A stretch of 64,000 nt of DNA. Origin: Tunturiibacter gelidiferens (lineage in GTDB: Bacteria > Acidobacteriota > Terriglobia > Terriglobales > Acidobacteriaceae). This document shows, in pieces, positions 15,939 to 25,136 of this stretch. The stretch covers positions 186,001 to 250,000 of the forward strand of contig NZ_JACHEB010000002.1 in assembly GCF_014201335.1 (NCBI RefSeq), in the 5' to 3' direction. Below the pieces are notes generated by a model. It saw only the letters and a list, made by a program, of their open reading frames with translations, did not search any database and had not been told where the DNA came from. Within the stretch, counting starts at the first letter, position 1, and each line of letters opens with the position of its first letter. A program made the position numbers and the translations under genes.

Positions 15939-18900
15939 ATGTTCAAAGTCAATTCGCGGCTTTTTGTCTTCAACCCTCTGGCCGCTGTTCTTCTTCTGGT
16001 GAGTTCTTTTTCCACCGGTTTATGGGCTCAAAACATCTCAACGGCGCAGCTCAACGGCACGGTTCACGATCAGACCGGGGCCGTCATTCCGAACGCGACG
16101 GTCACGATCACAGACGACTCGAAGGGTTTTTCCCGCACGACGACTACCGATGGGCAAGGAAACTACCGCCTGCTGCTGTTGCCGCCTGGCACCTATGCAG
16201 TGAAGGCGACGGCAAAAGGCTTTAACACGTACGTCAGCGAGAAGGTGGTCTTGACCACGGGAGAACAGGGTGAGCTTCCTCTCTCACTTACAGTGGGGAC
16301 GACGCAGGTTGTGACGGTGAGCTCGGGCGCGGACATCATCGAAACGCAGCGGAGCTCGCAGTCCACTACGGTCGACGAACTGCGCATCGACAACCTGCCT
16401 ACGAACGGGCGTAACTACATCAACTTCACGCTGACGAATTCGCAGATTGCCCGGGATGCAGCTCCGCAGGTAGGTGCGATTCCGACCTCAGGGCTGAACT
16501 TCGGCGGCGTTCGGGCACGTTCGAATTCGATCAACGTCGACGGGGCCGATGCGGGCGATTACATCTCTGGCGGCACGCGAACGACGGTGTCGCAGGATGC
16601 GGTGCAGGAGTTCCAGATCATCACGAACGGCTTTGCTGCGGAGTATGGCAGAGCGTCGGGCGGTGTGGTGAATATTGTGACTAAATCGGGAACAAATGCC
16701 ACGCATGGGAGCGCATTCGGGTTTCTGCGCAATCGCTATATTCAGGCGACGAACCCTTTTTCGACGGTGTACCAGCCGGCTTATACGCGGGTTCAGGCGG
16801 GTTTTACGCTTGGCGGCGCGATCGTCCCCGATAAAACGTTCTACTTCTTTTCGACTGAGATTACGCGGCGGCAGGAGACAGGTTTTTCGGATATCGGATC
16901 GAACAACTTTGGCTTGACGAACATCGATGTGAGCCGGTTCTACGGGGTTCCGGGTGGGGCTCTTACGATTCAGGGAACGCCGGAGCAGCAGGCATTTTTG
17001 CAGAACCCTGGCGTTCCAGCGAATACGCCTGGGATTCAACAGTACATTGCCCTGGTTGGATCGGGATCGACGCTGGCGACGACCGGGCAGAATCCCGCAT
17101 TTCTGCAATCGACGATTGGGCCGAGGAACTTTGTTACTTCTGGACAGGCGACGCCCGCGTCGTTTACGCCGCTCAACAGTTTGATCGGCAACTTTCCAGT
17201 CACCGAAAAGACCGAGGTGTATTCGCTGCGGATCGATCACAAGCTGACGAGCAACCAACAGCTTGTTCTGCATGCGAGCGTGAGCCCGAGCTACATTACG
17301 GGAATCGAAGAGAGTGCGGCTAACCAGAATCTTGGCGAGAACTCTTTCTCCCGCACGGCGACGCAGAGTCTGCACGATTTTGCAATCGCGGGTCAGTACA
17401 CAATCATCATCGGCAACAACAAGGTGAATGACTTGCGCTTCCAATTTGCGCGGCATCCGGTGAGATTTGCTAATACCGATTCGCCAGGAGGCAGCAGTAC
17501 CGCGGTGAATATCCCTGGCTATGCGTACTTCGGCAAGACGCCATTTTCCGTTGTCGACCGGATTGAAGATCAAAATCAGCTGCAGGACAACTTTACGTAC
17601 ACGCTCGGCAGCCACACGCTCAAGATGGGCATCGATCTTCGGTATATTCCGATCAATCTGTTGCAGGGGCAGCTCTATGGTGGCGGCGACTATACGTTTG
17701 CGGGTTTGAATGCGACGGATGTTTCGCCTTTGCTTGAGGGGCTTCCGGGCTTCTCCGCAGTCCAAGCGTATGGGCTTGGGATTCCACAGTCGTTCGCGCA
17801 GGGCATTGGGCAAACGACGTTCAAGTATGACCTAAAGACGCTTGGCTGGTTCCTGCAGGACAGCTGGCGCGCGACCAGCAGAATGACGTTGAACCTCGGG
17901 ATTCGGTATGACGTTGAGGCGTTTCCGACGCAGCTTGCTCTGAATGACAACACGAATGAAGCTGAGCGACTCTACGGGATTCGTGAGGGCATTCGTCTGG
18001 CGCCTACAAACTTTGCGCCGCGCATTGGAATTGCGTACGACGTGAGAGGCGATGCGAAGACGGTCATTCGTGCGAACTACGGGCTGTTTTACGATCGTGC
18101 GCCGGGAAATCTTGAGTCGCAGTCGATGATTTTTAACTCGACGACGGTTCCGCTGGTGATTCTTGGTGGGGGCGCCCCTTGCAGCGTCGCTAGTCCGAAT
18201 GCTGCGGCGAGTCCACTTAATCTGAATGCTACGAATGCGTTTCAAGGATCGCTGGGAAATCCGAATTGCCTTGGCGCGAGCGCGGCTGGGGTCAACTACA
18301 TTGCGAGTCAACAGCGGTTTGATCCTAATAACTCTAACTCGGTATTCGCAAATCAGAATTTTCTGGCAGCCGGATTTCCACTGGCGATTCTTCCCTCTGG
18401 TCTGCCAGCTGATCTGCACTATGTGACGCCTTACGTGCAGCAGATCTCGTTTGGGGTGGAGACGGATCTAGGTCACGATATGTCGCTAAACGTGGCTTTC
18501 AATTCGACGGGCGGTCGACACCTGAATCGACCCGTGAACGTGAATCCCGTGAATCCGCAGCTACTGACCGCGAACTGGCGGAACGCGGTGAATGCTGTGA
18601 AGGCACGGACCGCGGCTCCTGGGACTGCGAGTCCTACCTCGAATCCCTTGACAGTAGGAACAGCAGCAGGGGTTAACCCTTGCGGTGTCGGTCCAACGGG
18701 ACCATTTGTTACACCGGCTCTGTTGAACTTCTTCCGAAAGTCAGGACTCAACACCTCGCTGGCGAGCTTCCTCGCGAATCCGAATGTAGGTGGCGGTCAG
18801 TGCGTTGCGCTGGCCAGCGAGATTGCGGCGACGGATGGGCTCGGCGTGGGCATTCCTGTTCCATTCGGCGATATGACACCGAACCTGACGACCGGAACGT

Positions 18901-19637
18901 CGAGCTATAACGCACTGAGCGTCAATCTGCGTAAACGCTACACTACAAATTTCGAGTTTCTGGTCAGCTACACATGGGCGCACGCCATCGACGACTCTAC
19001 CGATGTTGTGTCCACGTCGGATGCGCCGCAGAGCAACTTCAATCCGAATGCGGAGCGAAGCAACTCTACTTTCGATCAGAGGCATCGCTTTGTGCTTTCG
19101 GGGGTTTATAACTCGGGCCATCTTGGGGGCTCGGGCTTTGTTCCGACGGTCTTCTCGAATTTCACCGTCGCGCCGATCTTTGAGGTCTCCTCTGGCAGGC
19201 CGTTCAATATTCTGACTGGAACGGACACGAACTTTGACTTCGATCCACTGACGGATCGGCCAAACGCCGTCGCCCCCGGTAGCGGGAACACCAGCTGCGG
19301 TACGGCCCCAGTGCTGTCGAAGTACTCTCCGACTGGGGCTTTCAATCTGCCGTGCTATGCCGATGCACCAGCGGATGCCGGTCCGTCGAGCAACTACTAT
19401 GCCGGAGACCTTGGCCGCAATGTCGGTGTAAAGCCTTATACGGTGTTCACGGATTTGCGCATCGCGAAAGCGTTCACGTTTCCGCATCAGATCGCGCTGC
19501 AAGTTACTGCGGATGTCTTCAACCTGATCAACAAGAACAACACGCTGGATGTGAATCTGCTCTACACCGCGGCGGGTACGCCCACTGCTGCGTCTGATCC
19601 TCGTCAGTTTCAGTTTGGAGCCAGGGTTTCTTTCTAG
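15939..19637 (+). CDS. Oar-like TonB-dependent outer-membrane receptor with carboxypeptidase-regulatory domain
   Basis: A 1232-residue outer-membrane protein. A signal peptide (residues 1-30) is followed by a carboxypeptidase-regulatory-like beta-sandwich (about 36-120; AQLNGTVHDQTGAVIPNATV). A TonB plug follows (about 130-250; LPTNGRNYINF, then EYGRASGGVVNIVTKSGTN), and then a long beta-barrel ending in QFQFGARVSF with the terminal Phe that BamA recognises. This architecture is greatly expanded in Acidobacteriota and is used for uptake of large substrates, probably plant or microbial glycans; the substrate is not identifiable. It should be energised by the TonB-ExbBD set at 53.3-55.9 kb. A palindromic operator candidate lies in its promoter region. 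Confidence 0.92.
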   Translation: MFKVNSRLFVFNPLAAVLLLVSSFSTGLWAQNISTAQLNGTVHDQTGAVIPNATVTITDDSKGFSRTTTTDGQGNYRLLLLPPGTYAVKATAKGFNTYVSEKVVLTTGEQGELPLSLTVGTTQVVTVSSGADIIETQRSSQSTTVDELRIDNLPTNGRNYINFTLTNSQIARDAAPQVGAIPTSGLNFGGVRARSNSINVDGADAGDYISGGTRTTVSQDAVQEFQIITNGFAAEYGRASGGVVNIVTKSGTNATHGSAFGFLRNRYIQATNPFSTVYQPAYTRVQAGFTLGGAIVPDKTFYFFSTEITRRQETGFSDIGSNNFGLTNIDVSRFYGVPGGALTIQGTPEQQAFLQNPGVPANTPGIQQYIALVGSGSTLATTGQNPAFLQSTIGPRNFVTSGQATPASFTPLNSLIGNFPVTEKTEVYSLRIDHKLTSNQQLVLHASVSPSYITGIEESAANQNLGENSFSRTATQSLHDFAIAGQYTIIIGNNKVNDLRFQFARHPVRFANTDSPGGSSTAVNIPGYAYFGKTPFSVVDRIEDQNQLQDNFTYTLGSHTLKMGIDLRYIPINLLQGQLYGGGDYTFAGLNATDVSPLLEGLPGFSAVQAYGLGIPQSFAQGIGQTTFKYDLKTLGWFLQDSWRATSRMTLNLGIRYDVEAFPTQLALNDNTNEAERLYGIREGIRLAPTNFAPRIGIAYDVRGDAKTVIRANYGLFYDRAPGNLESQSMIFNSTTVPLVILGGGAPCSVASPNAAASPLNLNATNAFQGSLGNPNCLGASAAGVNYIASQQRFDPNNSNSVFANQNFLAAGFPLAILPSGLPADLHYVTPYVQQISFGVETDLGHDMSLNVAFNSTGGRHLNRPVNVNPVNPQLLTANWRNAVNAVKARTAAPGTASPTSNPLTVGTAAGVNPCGVGPTGPFVTPALLNFFRKSGLNTSLASFLANPNVGGGQCVALASEIAATDGLGVGIPVPFGDMTPNLTTGTSSYNALSVNLRKRYTTNFEFLVSYTWAHAIDDSTDVVSTSDAPQSNFNPNAERSNSTFDQRHRFVLSGVYNSGHLGGSGFVPTVFSNFTVAPIFEVSSGRPFNILTGTDTNFDFDPLTDRPNAVAPGSGNTSCGTAPVLSKYSPTGAFNLPCYADAPADAGPSSNYYAGDLGRNVGVKPYTVFTDLRIAKAFTFPHQIALQVTADVFNLINKNNTLDVNLLYTAAGTPTAASDPRQFQFGARVSF

Positions 19638-19793
19638 TTGACGCTACAACTCAGCAGCCCCTTTTCAACCTCTAATTCCTTTTTATGAGATGTGTGAAAA
19701 GGGGCACAACCTCCTGCGAAAATAGGCGTTTGGGTCGATGAGGTTTGTCGATCGCACCGGAGGCAGAGAGGTTTGGTGCAGAGAGGTTTGGGG

Positions 19794-20819
19794 ATGGGAA
19801 AGATACGCGCCTGCGTGACGGCGCTTGTGTTGGCGTTGGGCGGAGTTTGGGCGCGAGCAGATGCGGCGCTGCTGATGGAAGAGCCCTACGGTGAGTTCGG
19901 GGCGTTCAATCCAACTGGCCATGCGGCAATCTATCTGAATCACATCTGCGCGGAGTCCCCGACTTTGCTGCGGCCTTGTCGAGCAGGCGAGCCCGGTGCG
20001 GTGATCAGCCGCTATCACAAGATCGATGGCTACGATTGGCTGGCTATTCCGTTGGTGCCGTATCTTTATGCGGTGGAGCGGGTGGAGGATGTGCCGAAGA
20101 CCGCGGATGCCGCGCTTGAGGCGAGCTTGCGTGATCAATACAGGCGAGACCATCTGCTTGCGCTTGTGCCCGATGTTGAAAAGGGCAAGAAGGTTGGTGA
20201 AGCTCCGGGAGGCGAATGGACGCAGCTTGTGGGAGCGTCGTACGACCGCAGGATCTATGGTTTTCAGATTCAGACGACCGCAGAGGAAGATGAGCAGTTC
20301 ATGAATCAGTTCAACGACAACCGGAATGTTGGGCATTTCAATCTGCTGTTTCACAACTGCGCCGATTTTTCGCGGACGTTGCTGGATGTTTATTATCCGC
20401 ACAGCGTGCATCGGAATTTCTTTTCCGACCTGGGAATTACGACGCCGAAACAAGTGGCACGATCACTGACGAAGTATGCCGATCAACATCCTGATCTAAA
20501 GTTTTCGACGTTCATGATTCCGCAGGTTCCGGGAAATATTAAGCGAAGCCATCCAATCGACGGCGTGCTGGAGGCGGTCGTGAAGTCGAAGAAGTACGTT
20601 GTGCCGTTGGCGATATTGAATCCTGAGGTGGCGGCGGGATTTGTGGTGGCTTACCTGACGGATGGGCGATTCAAAACACCGAAGGATGCTGCTGTCGAGG
20701 TCATACCGGGAGAGCCGACGACGCTGACTGGCGCTCCCTCTTCTGCGGGAGCGGAAGAGATGCGGCGTCCGTTGCCCGCGCCTGCAATAACCCCAGCGCC
20801 ACTGGCTCCACAGAAGTAA
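19794..20819 (+). CDS. Secreted protein with papain/LRAT-like Cys-His motif, function unknown
   Basis: A 341-residue protein from the ATG at 19794, which has AGAGG 8 nt upstream; the frame extends to a TTG at 19773. A signal peptide (ACVTALVLALGGVWARADA) leads to GHAAIYLNHIC near residue 40, and HNCADFSRTLLDVYYP in the middle. A conserved His followed later by N-C is the pattern of circularly permuted papain-fold families (LRAT, YiiX and DUF4105-type). The tail is Pro/Ala-rich. A Cys-protease, amidase or acyltransferase activity in the envelope is a guess from the motif only. Its leader carries a 14-bp tandem duplication (19763-19776 and 19778-19791) that doubles the ribosome-binding region. 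Confidence 0.6.
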   Translation: MGKIRACVTALVLALGGVWARADAALLMEEPYGEFGAFNPTGHAAIYLNHICAESPTLLRPCRAGEPGAVISRYHKIDGYDWLAIPLVPYLYAVERVEDVPKTADAALEASLRDQYRRDHLLALVPDVEKGKKVGEAPGGEWTQLVGASYDRRIYGFQIQTTAEEDEQFMNQFNDNRNVGHFNLLFHNCADFSRTLLDVYYPHSVHRNFFSDLGITTPKQVARSLTKYADQHPDLKFSTFMIPQVPGNIKRSHPIDGVLEAVVKSKKYVVPLAILNPEVAAGFVVAYLTDGRFKTPKDAAVEVIPGEPTTLTGAPSSAGAEEMRRPLPAPAITPAPLAPQK

Positions 20820-20831
20820 GCGTCATCGAAG

Positions 20832-21431
20832 CTAGTTGACTTTGAGGTTGGCGTCGGCGTCCATGACTAGGGATTCGCCTTCGACGAGAAGGGAGTGCAG
20901 CTTCAGCGAGTCGAGCGAAAGGGAGTAACCTGTGGTTTCGGTCGAGCGACTGAGGAGTTGACGCATCAGGACGGCTGCGTTGACCTTCATCTGTGCGGGG
21001 ACCTTGTGGCTCAGGAAGGGCGCGAGGATAAAGTTCAGCTCGCGGGATTCGCTGAGGCGTTCGATTCGCGCGTCGCGAAATCCGATGCTCTCCTCTTCGG
21101 CTTCAGGGATGAGCGATACGTCGGTGTCTGTGGTGAGCGAGACGCCGAGGCAGGTGCCGTGGACGGAGGTTCCGAGCTTCGATTTCGCGTGAACGTGGAC
21201 GACGATGCGGTCCTGCATGAAGGTGACGTGGGGCGATTCTGCGTAGACGTAGCAGGGAGAAGTGGCGTCTCCGCGGATGTAGTAGCGGCCTTGTGGGCCC
21301 TCGAAGAGTTGGGCCCGGAGTGTACGCTCTAATGCTTTCGCGGAGACTTTGACCTCGATTGCAGAGGATGAGCGAGATGCAGAGAGCAGAAGAGCCAGGG
21401 GAAGCAGCAGGTAGAGCTGGGGTCGGCGCAT
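20832..21431 (-). CDS. Secreted/periplasmic protein of unknown function
   Basis: 199 residues with a clear signal peptide (LYLLLPLALLLSASRSSSA). The mature part is mainly predicted beta strands (IEVKVSAKALERTL, HVTFMQDRIVVHVHAK, GVSLTTDTDVSLIP), a segment of paired helices and a C-terminal strand (VEGESLVMDADANLKVN). The layout of long amphipathic strands resembles lipid-binding or tubular-lipid-binding folds, but no family was recognised. It is convergent with the papain-like gene (12 bp between stops) and has no operon partner. Confidence 0.6.
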   Translation of the reverse strand: MRRPQLYLLLPLALLLSASRSSSAIEVKVSAKALERTLRAQLFEGPQGRYYIRGDATSPCYVYAESPHVTFMQDRIVVHVHAKSKLGTSVHGTCLGVSLTTDTDVSLIPEAEEESIGFRDARIERLSESRELNFILAPFLSHKVPAQMKVNAAVLMRQLLSRSTETTGYSLSLDSLKLHSLLVEGESLVMDADANLKVN

Positions 21432-21521
21432 GGTTGTTTTAACGATAACGGCAGATTCGACGAGAGACTATTGTTTTGCGTTTGCGGTCCGGCCTCGGAT
21501 GGCTGGTAATCTGTGCTGACC

Positions 21522-22622
21522 ATGACTCGAAAACTTTCTCTGTTCTTCGTTGCGCTCTTCGGCGTCTTGTCACAGTTTGGAAACGCCCAGCCCCGGCGCA
21601 TGGTCTTGATCGATCAGGACGGTTCAGGTCCGGGCGGGTCCAACCAAATGGCAATGATGGCGCTGCTGCAATCTCCTCAGGTTGAGGTGCTTGGCATCAC
21701 AATGGTGAGCGGGAACGCGTGGGAGCCGGAGGAGGTGCAGCACACGCTGCGAATGCTCGAGCTGATCCATCGGACGGACGTTCCAGTGGTTCCGGGAGCG
21801 ATCTTTCCTCTGGTCCGGACGGAGGAGGAGTCGAAGATCCAGCAGCAGCTATATGGGACGTTTCCCTGGTATGGGGCGTGGGGAGATCTGGCGACGAACA
21901 CTAGCCGCCAACCTTACCATGGGCCTTATGTCGTGCCGAAGTTGCAGGAGGGTGAACCAACTCTGAAGCCGTTGGCGGAGGATGCAGCGCACTTTCTCGT
22001 TCGTCAGGTACATGCGCATCCACATCAGGTCACGATCTATGCTGCCGGTCCGCTGACGAACATCGCTCTTGCAATTGCGATTGATCCGCACTTTGCCGAA
22101 CTGACGCAGGGCATCCTGATTATGGGAGGAAGCCTGAGCCCGCAGACGGCAGATCCTGAGTTTGCCAACAATCCTCGTCACGAGTTTAATTTCTGGTTTG
22201 ATCCTGAGGCGGCGCATATTACGTTGCGCGCGCACTGGCCGCGCATCGACCTGACGACGGTAGACATCTCGATAAAGACCGATTTTACCAAGGCAATGCT
22301 TAACGAGATTGCCAGCTCGCCGAATCCCGCTGCTAAGTATCTCGCAACTTACTCGAGTGAGTTTTACTACTTGTGGGACGAGCTTACTGCTGCTGCCTGG
22401 ATCGACCCCGCGATCATTACCAAAGAGGACAAGCTGTACGTCGACGTAGATCTGACTCGCGGGCCATTCTATGGAGACACGCTTTCATGGACTGCGGCTG
22501 ATAAACCTCATCTCGATCTGCAATTGGTACACGTACAAAAGGATCTCGATCTGCCGCGATTCAACAAGCTCTTCCTTGAGTTGATGAAGAGTCCGCCTCA
22601 GCAGAGACCTTCCGAGAGATAA
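21522..22622 (+). CDS. Secreted nucleoside-hydrolase-family protein with altered metal site
   Basis: 366 residues from the ATG at 21522 (a GTG at 21513 is possible), with a signal peptide ending near FGNA. The fold is that of inosine-uridine nucleoside hydrolases: VEVLGITMVSGNAW, VTIYAAGPLTNIALAI and LTQGILIMGG are well kept. The hallmark N-terminal Ca2+ motif, normally D-x-D-P-G-x-D-D, reads D-Q-D-G-S-G-P-G-G-S-N, so the last two aspartates are replaced and the loop is longer. The C-terminal H-D-P is I-D-P. It may bind metal differently, use another substrate, or be inactive. Confidence 0.8.
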   Translation: MTRKLSLFFVALFGVLSQFGNAQPRRMVLIDQDGSGPGGSNQMAMMALLQSPQVEVLGITMVSGNAWEPEEVQHTLRMLELIHRTDVPVVPGAIFPLVRTEEESKIQQQLYGTFPWYGAWGDLATNTSRQPYHGPYVVPKLQEGEPTLKPLAEDAAHFLVRQVHAHPHQVTIYAAGPLTNIALAIAIDPHFAELTQGILIMGGSLSPQTADPEFANNPRHEFNFWFDPEAAHITLRAHWPRIDLTTVDISIKTDFTKAMLNEIASSPNPAAKYLATYSSEFYYLWDELTAAAWIDPAIITKEDKLYVDVDLTRGPFYGDTLSWTAADKPHLDLQLVHVQKDLDLPRFNKLFLELMKSPPQQRPSER

Positions 22623-22716
22623 CAAGACAGCTTTCGACGGGAGCTTAATATTTCGGCCTGTATTCTTTGTGTAGGATTCTTCGTGTCGAAAGATTTTCAG
22701 CCAATTGGGAGGCTTG

Positions 22717-23511
22717 ATGGAAAGACGTGATTTTTTGACTGCGACTCTTGCAACTTCCGCTCTCGCGCTTGCGAATCAGTCGTCTGCGCAGGTCTCCTCT
22801 GGTAAGCCGCGTGAATATTACGAGATTCGTAGATATCACCTGCAGACGGGACCGCAGATTAAGCTCACTGATAGTTACATATCGGACGCATTGATTCCTG
22901 CGCTGAATCGGATGGGAGTTGCGCCTATCGGGGCTTTCCGTCTGGACATAGGACCTGACACGCCGACACTGTATCTTTTGCTGCCGTGTTCGAAGCTCGA
23001 GACACTTGTCTCCGCTGAGTTACAGCTTGCTCATGATGAGCAGTTCATGAAGGCGGCAGAGCCCTTCTGGAATGCGCCGGCGACCGCACCCGCGTTTCAA
23101 CGGATCGATAGTTCGCTTCATATTGCCTTTGAAGGGTGGCCTAAGGTGACTCCGCCGGCTGAGACTGCTGAGCATGGCAAGAGAATCTTTCAGCTGCGCA
23201 CCTACGAGAGTCCCAGCAGTCAGGACCATGTTCGCAAGGTTGAGATGTTTCATCACGGCGAGTTTGAGATCTTTCAGCGTGCTGGATTTAGCCAGGTTTT
23301 TTACAGCGACACGCTGATCGGCCCTCGGATGCCAAATCTTACGTACATGCTGAGCTTTTCGGATTTGACTGATCTCAATGCGAAGTGGGATAAGTTTCGT
23401 GCGGATCCCGAATGGATCAAGCTCAGGAGTTCAGCGCGTTACAACTCCGAAGAGATTGTGAGTAATATTTCGAACCTGGTCATGAGTCCAACCGCTTATT
23501 CTCAGATCTAA
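22717..23511 (+). CDS. NIPSNAP-family protein with twin-arginine signal
   Basis: 264 residues from the ATG at 22717, which has GGGAGG upstream. MERRDFLTATLATSALALA is a Tat-type signal (Arg-Arg-Asp-Phe-Leu) with a cleavage site around SSAQ. The mature protein has two ferredoxin-like dimeric alpha/beta halves: YYEIRRYHLQTG near the start, and FQLRTYESPSSQDHVRKVEMF with the closing IYMLSF-like strand in the second half, which is the NIPSNAP pattern. The biochemical role of this family in bacteria is not established. It may share a transcript with the hexose-6-phosphate mutarotase that starts 58 bp downstream. Confidence 0.75.
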   Translation: MERRDFLTATLATSALALANQSSAQVSSGKPREYYEIRRYHLQTGPQIKLTDSYISDALIPALNRMGVAPIGAFRLDIGPDTPTLYLLLPCSKLETLVSAELQLAHDEQFMKAAEPFWNAPATAPAFQRIDSSLHIAFEGWPKVTPPAETAEHGKRIFQLRTYESPSSQDHVRKVEMFHHGEFEIFQRAGFSQVFYSDTLIGPRMPNLTYMLSFSDLTDLNAKWDKFRADPEWIKLRSSARYNSEEIVSNISNLVMSPTAYSQI

Positions 23512-23569
23512 GTTGTTATCGGCGTTTGTTGTTACGGTTGCTGGAACCCAGCTGCATGAAGAGGAAAGT

Positions 23570-24475
23570 ATGGATATCAACCAACTGAACGAGCACTTTG
23601 GTCTGCCGGGCGTTCTTGCATTTCGCGCGACGGCGAGCGGACTCATTCGCGCAGACATCACGACTCCACACGCGACAGCAACCGTGTATTTGCAGGGCGC
23701 ACATGTGGCGGCGTGGCAACCTATTGGACACAAGCCTGTTATCTTTACCAGCCGCAAAACCGAACTGATGCCGGGGAAGGCAATTCGTGGCGGAGTGCCG
23801 ATTGCGTTCCCTTGGTTTGCGAACCGCCATGACGGAAAGACAGGTCCGTCGCATGGCTTTGCGAGGATTCAGGATTGGACGCTTGCCTTTGCCGCGCTTG
23901 CCGGAGAGGATCTGCACCTTACGTTTACGTTGGGGCCTAACGAGCTTAGCCGCAGTCTGGGATTCGATCAGTTCCGCCTGGCCTATCAGCTCACGATTGG
24001 GCGCACGCTCACGATGCAACTGACCGTGGCCAACGATGGTGGTGCGCCGCTTGTATTTGAAGAAGCTCTGCACACCTACTACGCGGTCACGGATATTCAC
24101 GAGATTGCTATTTTGGGACTGGACGGTGTCAGCTATCTCGACAAAACCGATAACTTCAATAAGAAGCTGCAGCAGGGTGATGTCACAGTTACAGGTCCGA
24201 CCGATCGGGTGTATCTGGACACAACTGCTACCTGCGTGCTGAAGGATCATGCAGGCAAGCGCCATATCTCGGTCGCGAAGACCGGTTCGACCACTACGGT
24301 CGTGTGGAATCCGTGGGAAGAGGGAGCGGCAAAGTTGGTTGATATGGATCCTACGGAGTGGCATGAGTTTGTGGCGATTGAAACGGTCAACGCAGCGACG
24401 GATGCGATCACGCTTGCTCCGGGCGCTACACACGCGATGCAGGCGCGGGTTTCGGTCGAGGAGATTGGTAGTTAG
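23570..24475 (+). CDS. D-hexose-6-phosphate mutarotase (YeaD family)
   Basis: 301 residues from the ATG at 23570, with AGAGGAA just upstream; the longer frame starting at 23513 lacks an RBS. It has the aldose-1-epimerase-like beta-sandwich of the YeaD branch: RGGVPIAFPWFANR (sugar-phosphate binding), SHGFARIQDW with the catalytic His, EEALHTYY, and WNPWEEGAAKL near the C-terminus. It interconverts alpha and beta anomers of glucose-6-phosphate or related hexose phosphates in the cytoplasm. It lies between the NIPSNAP and maf genes on the same strand. Confidence 0.88.
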   Translation: MDINQLNEHFGLPGVLAFRATASGLIRADITTPHATATVYLQGAHVAAWQPIGHKPVIFTSRKTELMPGKAIRGGVPIAFPWFANRHDGKTGPSHGFARIQDWTLAFAALAGEDLHLTFTLGPNELSRSLGFDQFRLAYQLTIGRTLTMQLTVANDGGAPLVFEEALHTYYAVTDIHEIAILGLDGVSYLDKTDNFNKKLQQGDVTVTGPTDRVYLDTTATCVLKDHAGKRHISVAKTGSTTTVVWNPWEEGAAKLVDMDPTEWHEFVAIETVNAATDAITLAPGATHAMQARVSVEEIGS

Positions 24476-24524
24476 GACGCGCGATTTTGCGGATGGGCGG
24501 CGGTACCGATAGTCTCAGAGGGTG

Positions 24525-25127
24525 ATGCTTATACTTGCTTCCGCTTCGCCACGTCGCCACGAACTTCTCGCTCAGGCAGGTCTCAGATTCACCGCAGAGG
24601 CCGCAAATCTTAACGAAGATCTTTTGCCGAACGAAGCTGCGGCCGCTTATGTTCAGCGGTTGGCTGAAGAGAAGGCGCAGGCAGTCTGGAACGCTCATCG
24701 GTCCTCGGATACGGCCGATGATCCGCTGGTTGTTTTGGGCGCCGATACGTGTGTCGTTGTTGAGGGACACATTTTGGGCAAACCTACCGATAGCGCCGAT
24801 GCACGCCGCATGCTGGAGATGTTGAGTGGGCGCACTCATGCGGTGCTGACGGGAATTGCGGCGATCAGTGCGAAGAGGACAGTTCGGGATCTCGACATCA
24901 CGCAAGTGACGTTTAACGTGATCACCGACGTGGAGATCGCGAGGTATATCGCCAGTGGCGAGCCGCTGGATAAGGCGGGCGCGTATGCGATCCAGGGATA
25001 TGCGGCGCGATGGATTCCGCGGATTGAGGGTTGCTACTTCAACGTGGTCGGTCTGCCGATTGCTCGCACGATTGCGGCGCTGGCGCACGCTGAATCGGAG
25101 AGTGGGCCTGTCGTAGAGAAGGTTTAG
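24525..25127 (+). CDS. maf: Maf-family nucleoside triphosphate pyrophosphatase
   Basis: A 200-residue cytoplasmic house-cleaning pyrophosphatase that hydrolyses non-canonical or excess dTTP/UTP-type nucleotides. Signatures are ILASASPRRHELL at the N-terminus, the metal-site Asp in VLGADTCVV, GKPTDSADARRML, GRTHAVLTGI and the C-terminal GAYAIQGYAARW. Length is typical (about 190-205). The ATG at 24525 is chosen; a GTG one codon upstream is equally possible, because the AGAGGG ribosome-binding site is very close to both. Confidence 0.93.
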   Translation: MLILASASPRRHELLAQAGLRFTAEAANLNEDLLPNEAAAAYVQRLAEEKAQAVWNAHRSSDTADDPLVVLGADTCVVVEGHILGKPTDSADARRMLEMLSGRTHAVLTGIAAISAKRTVRDLDITQVTFNVITDVEIARYIASGEPLDKAGAYAIQGYAARWIPRIEGCYFNVVGLPIARTIAALAHAESESGPVVEKV

Positions 25128-25136
25128 ACGGCCTGT

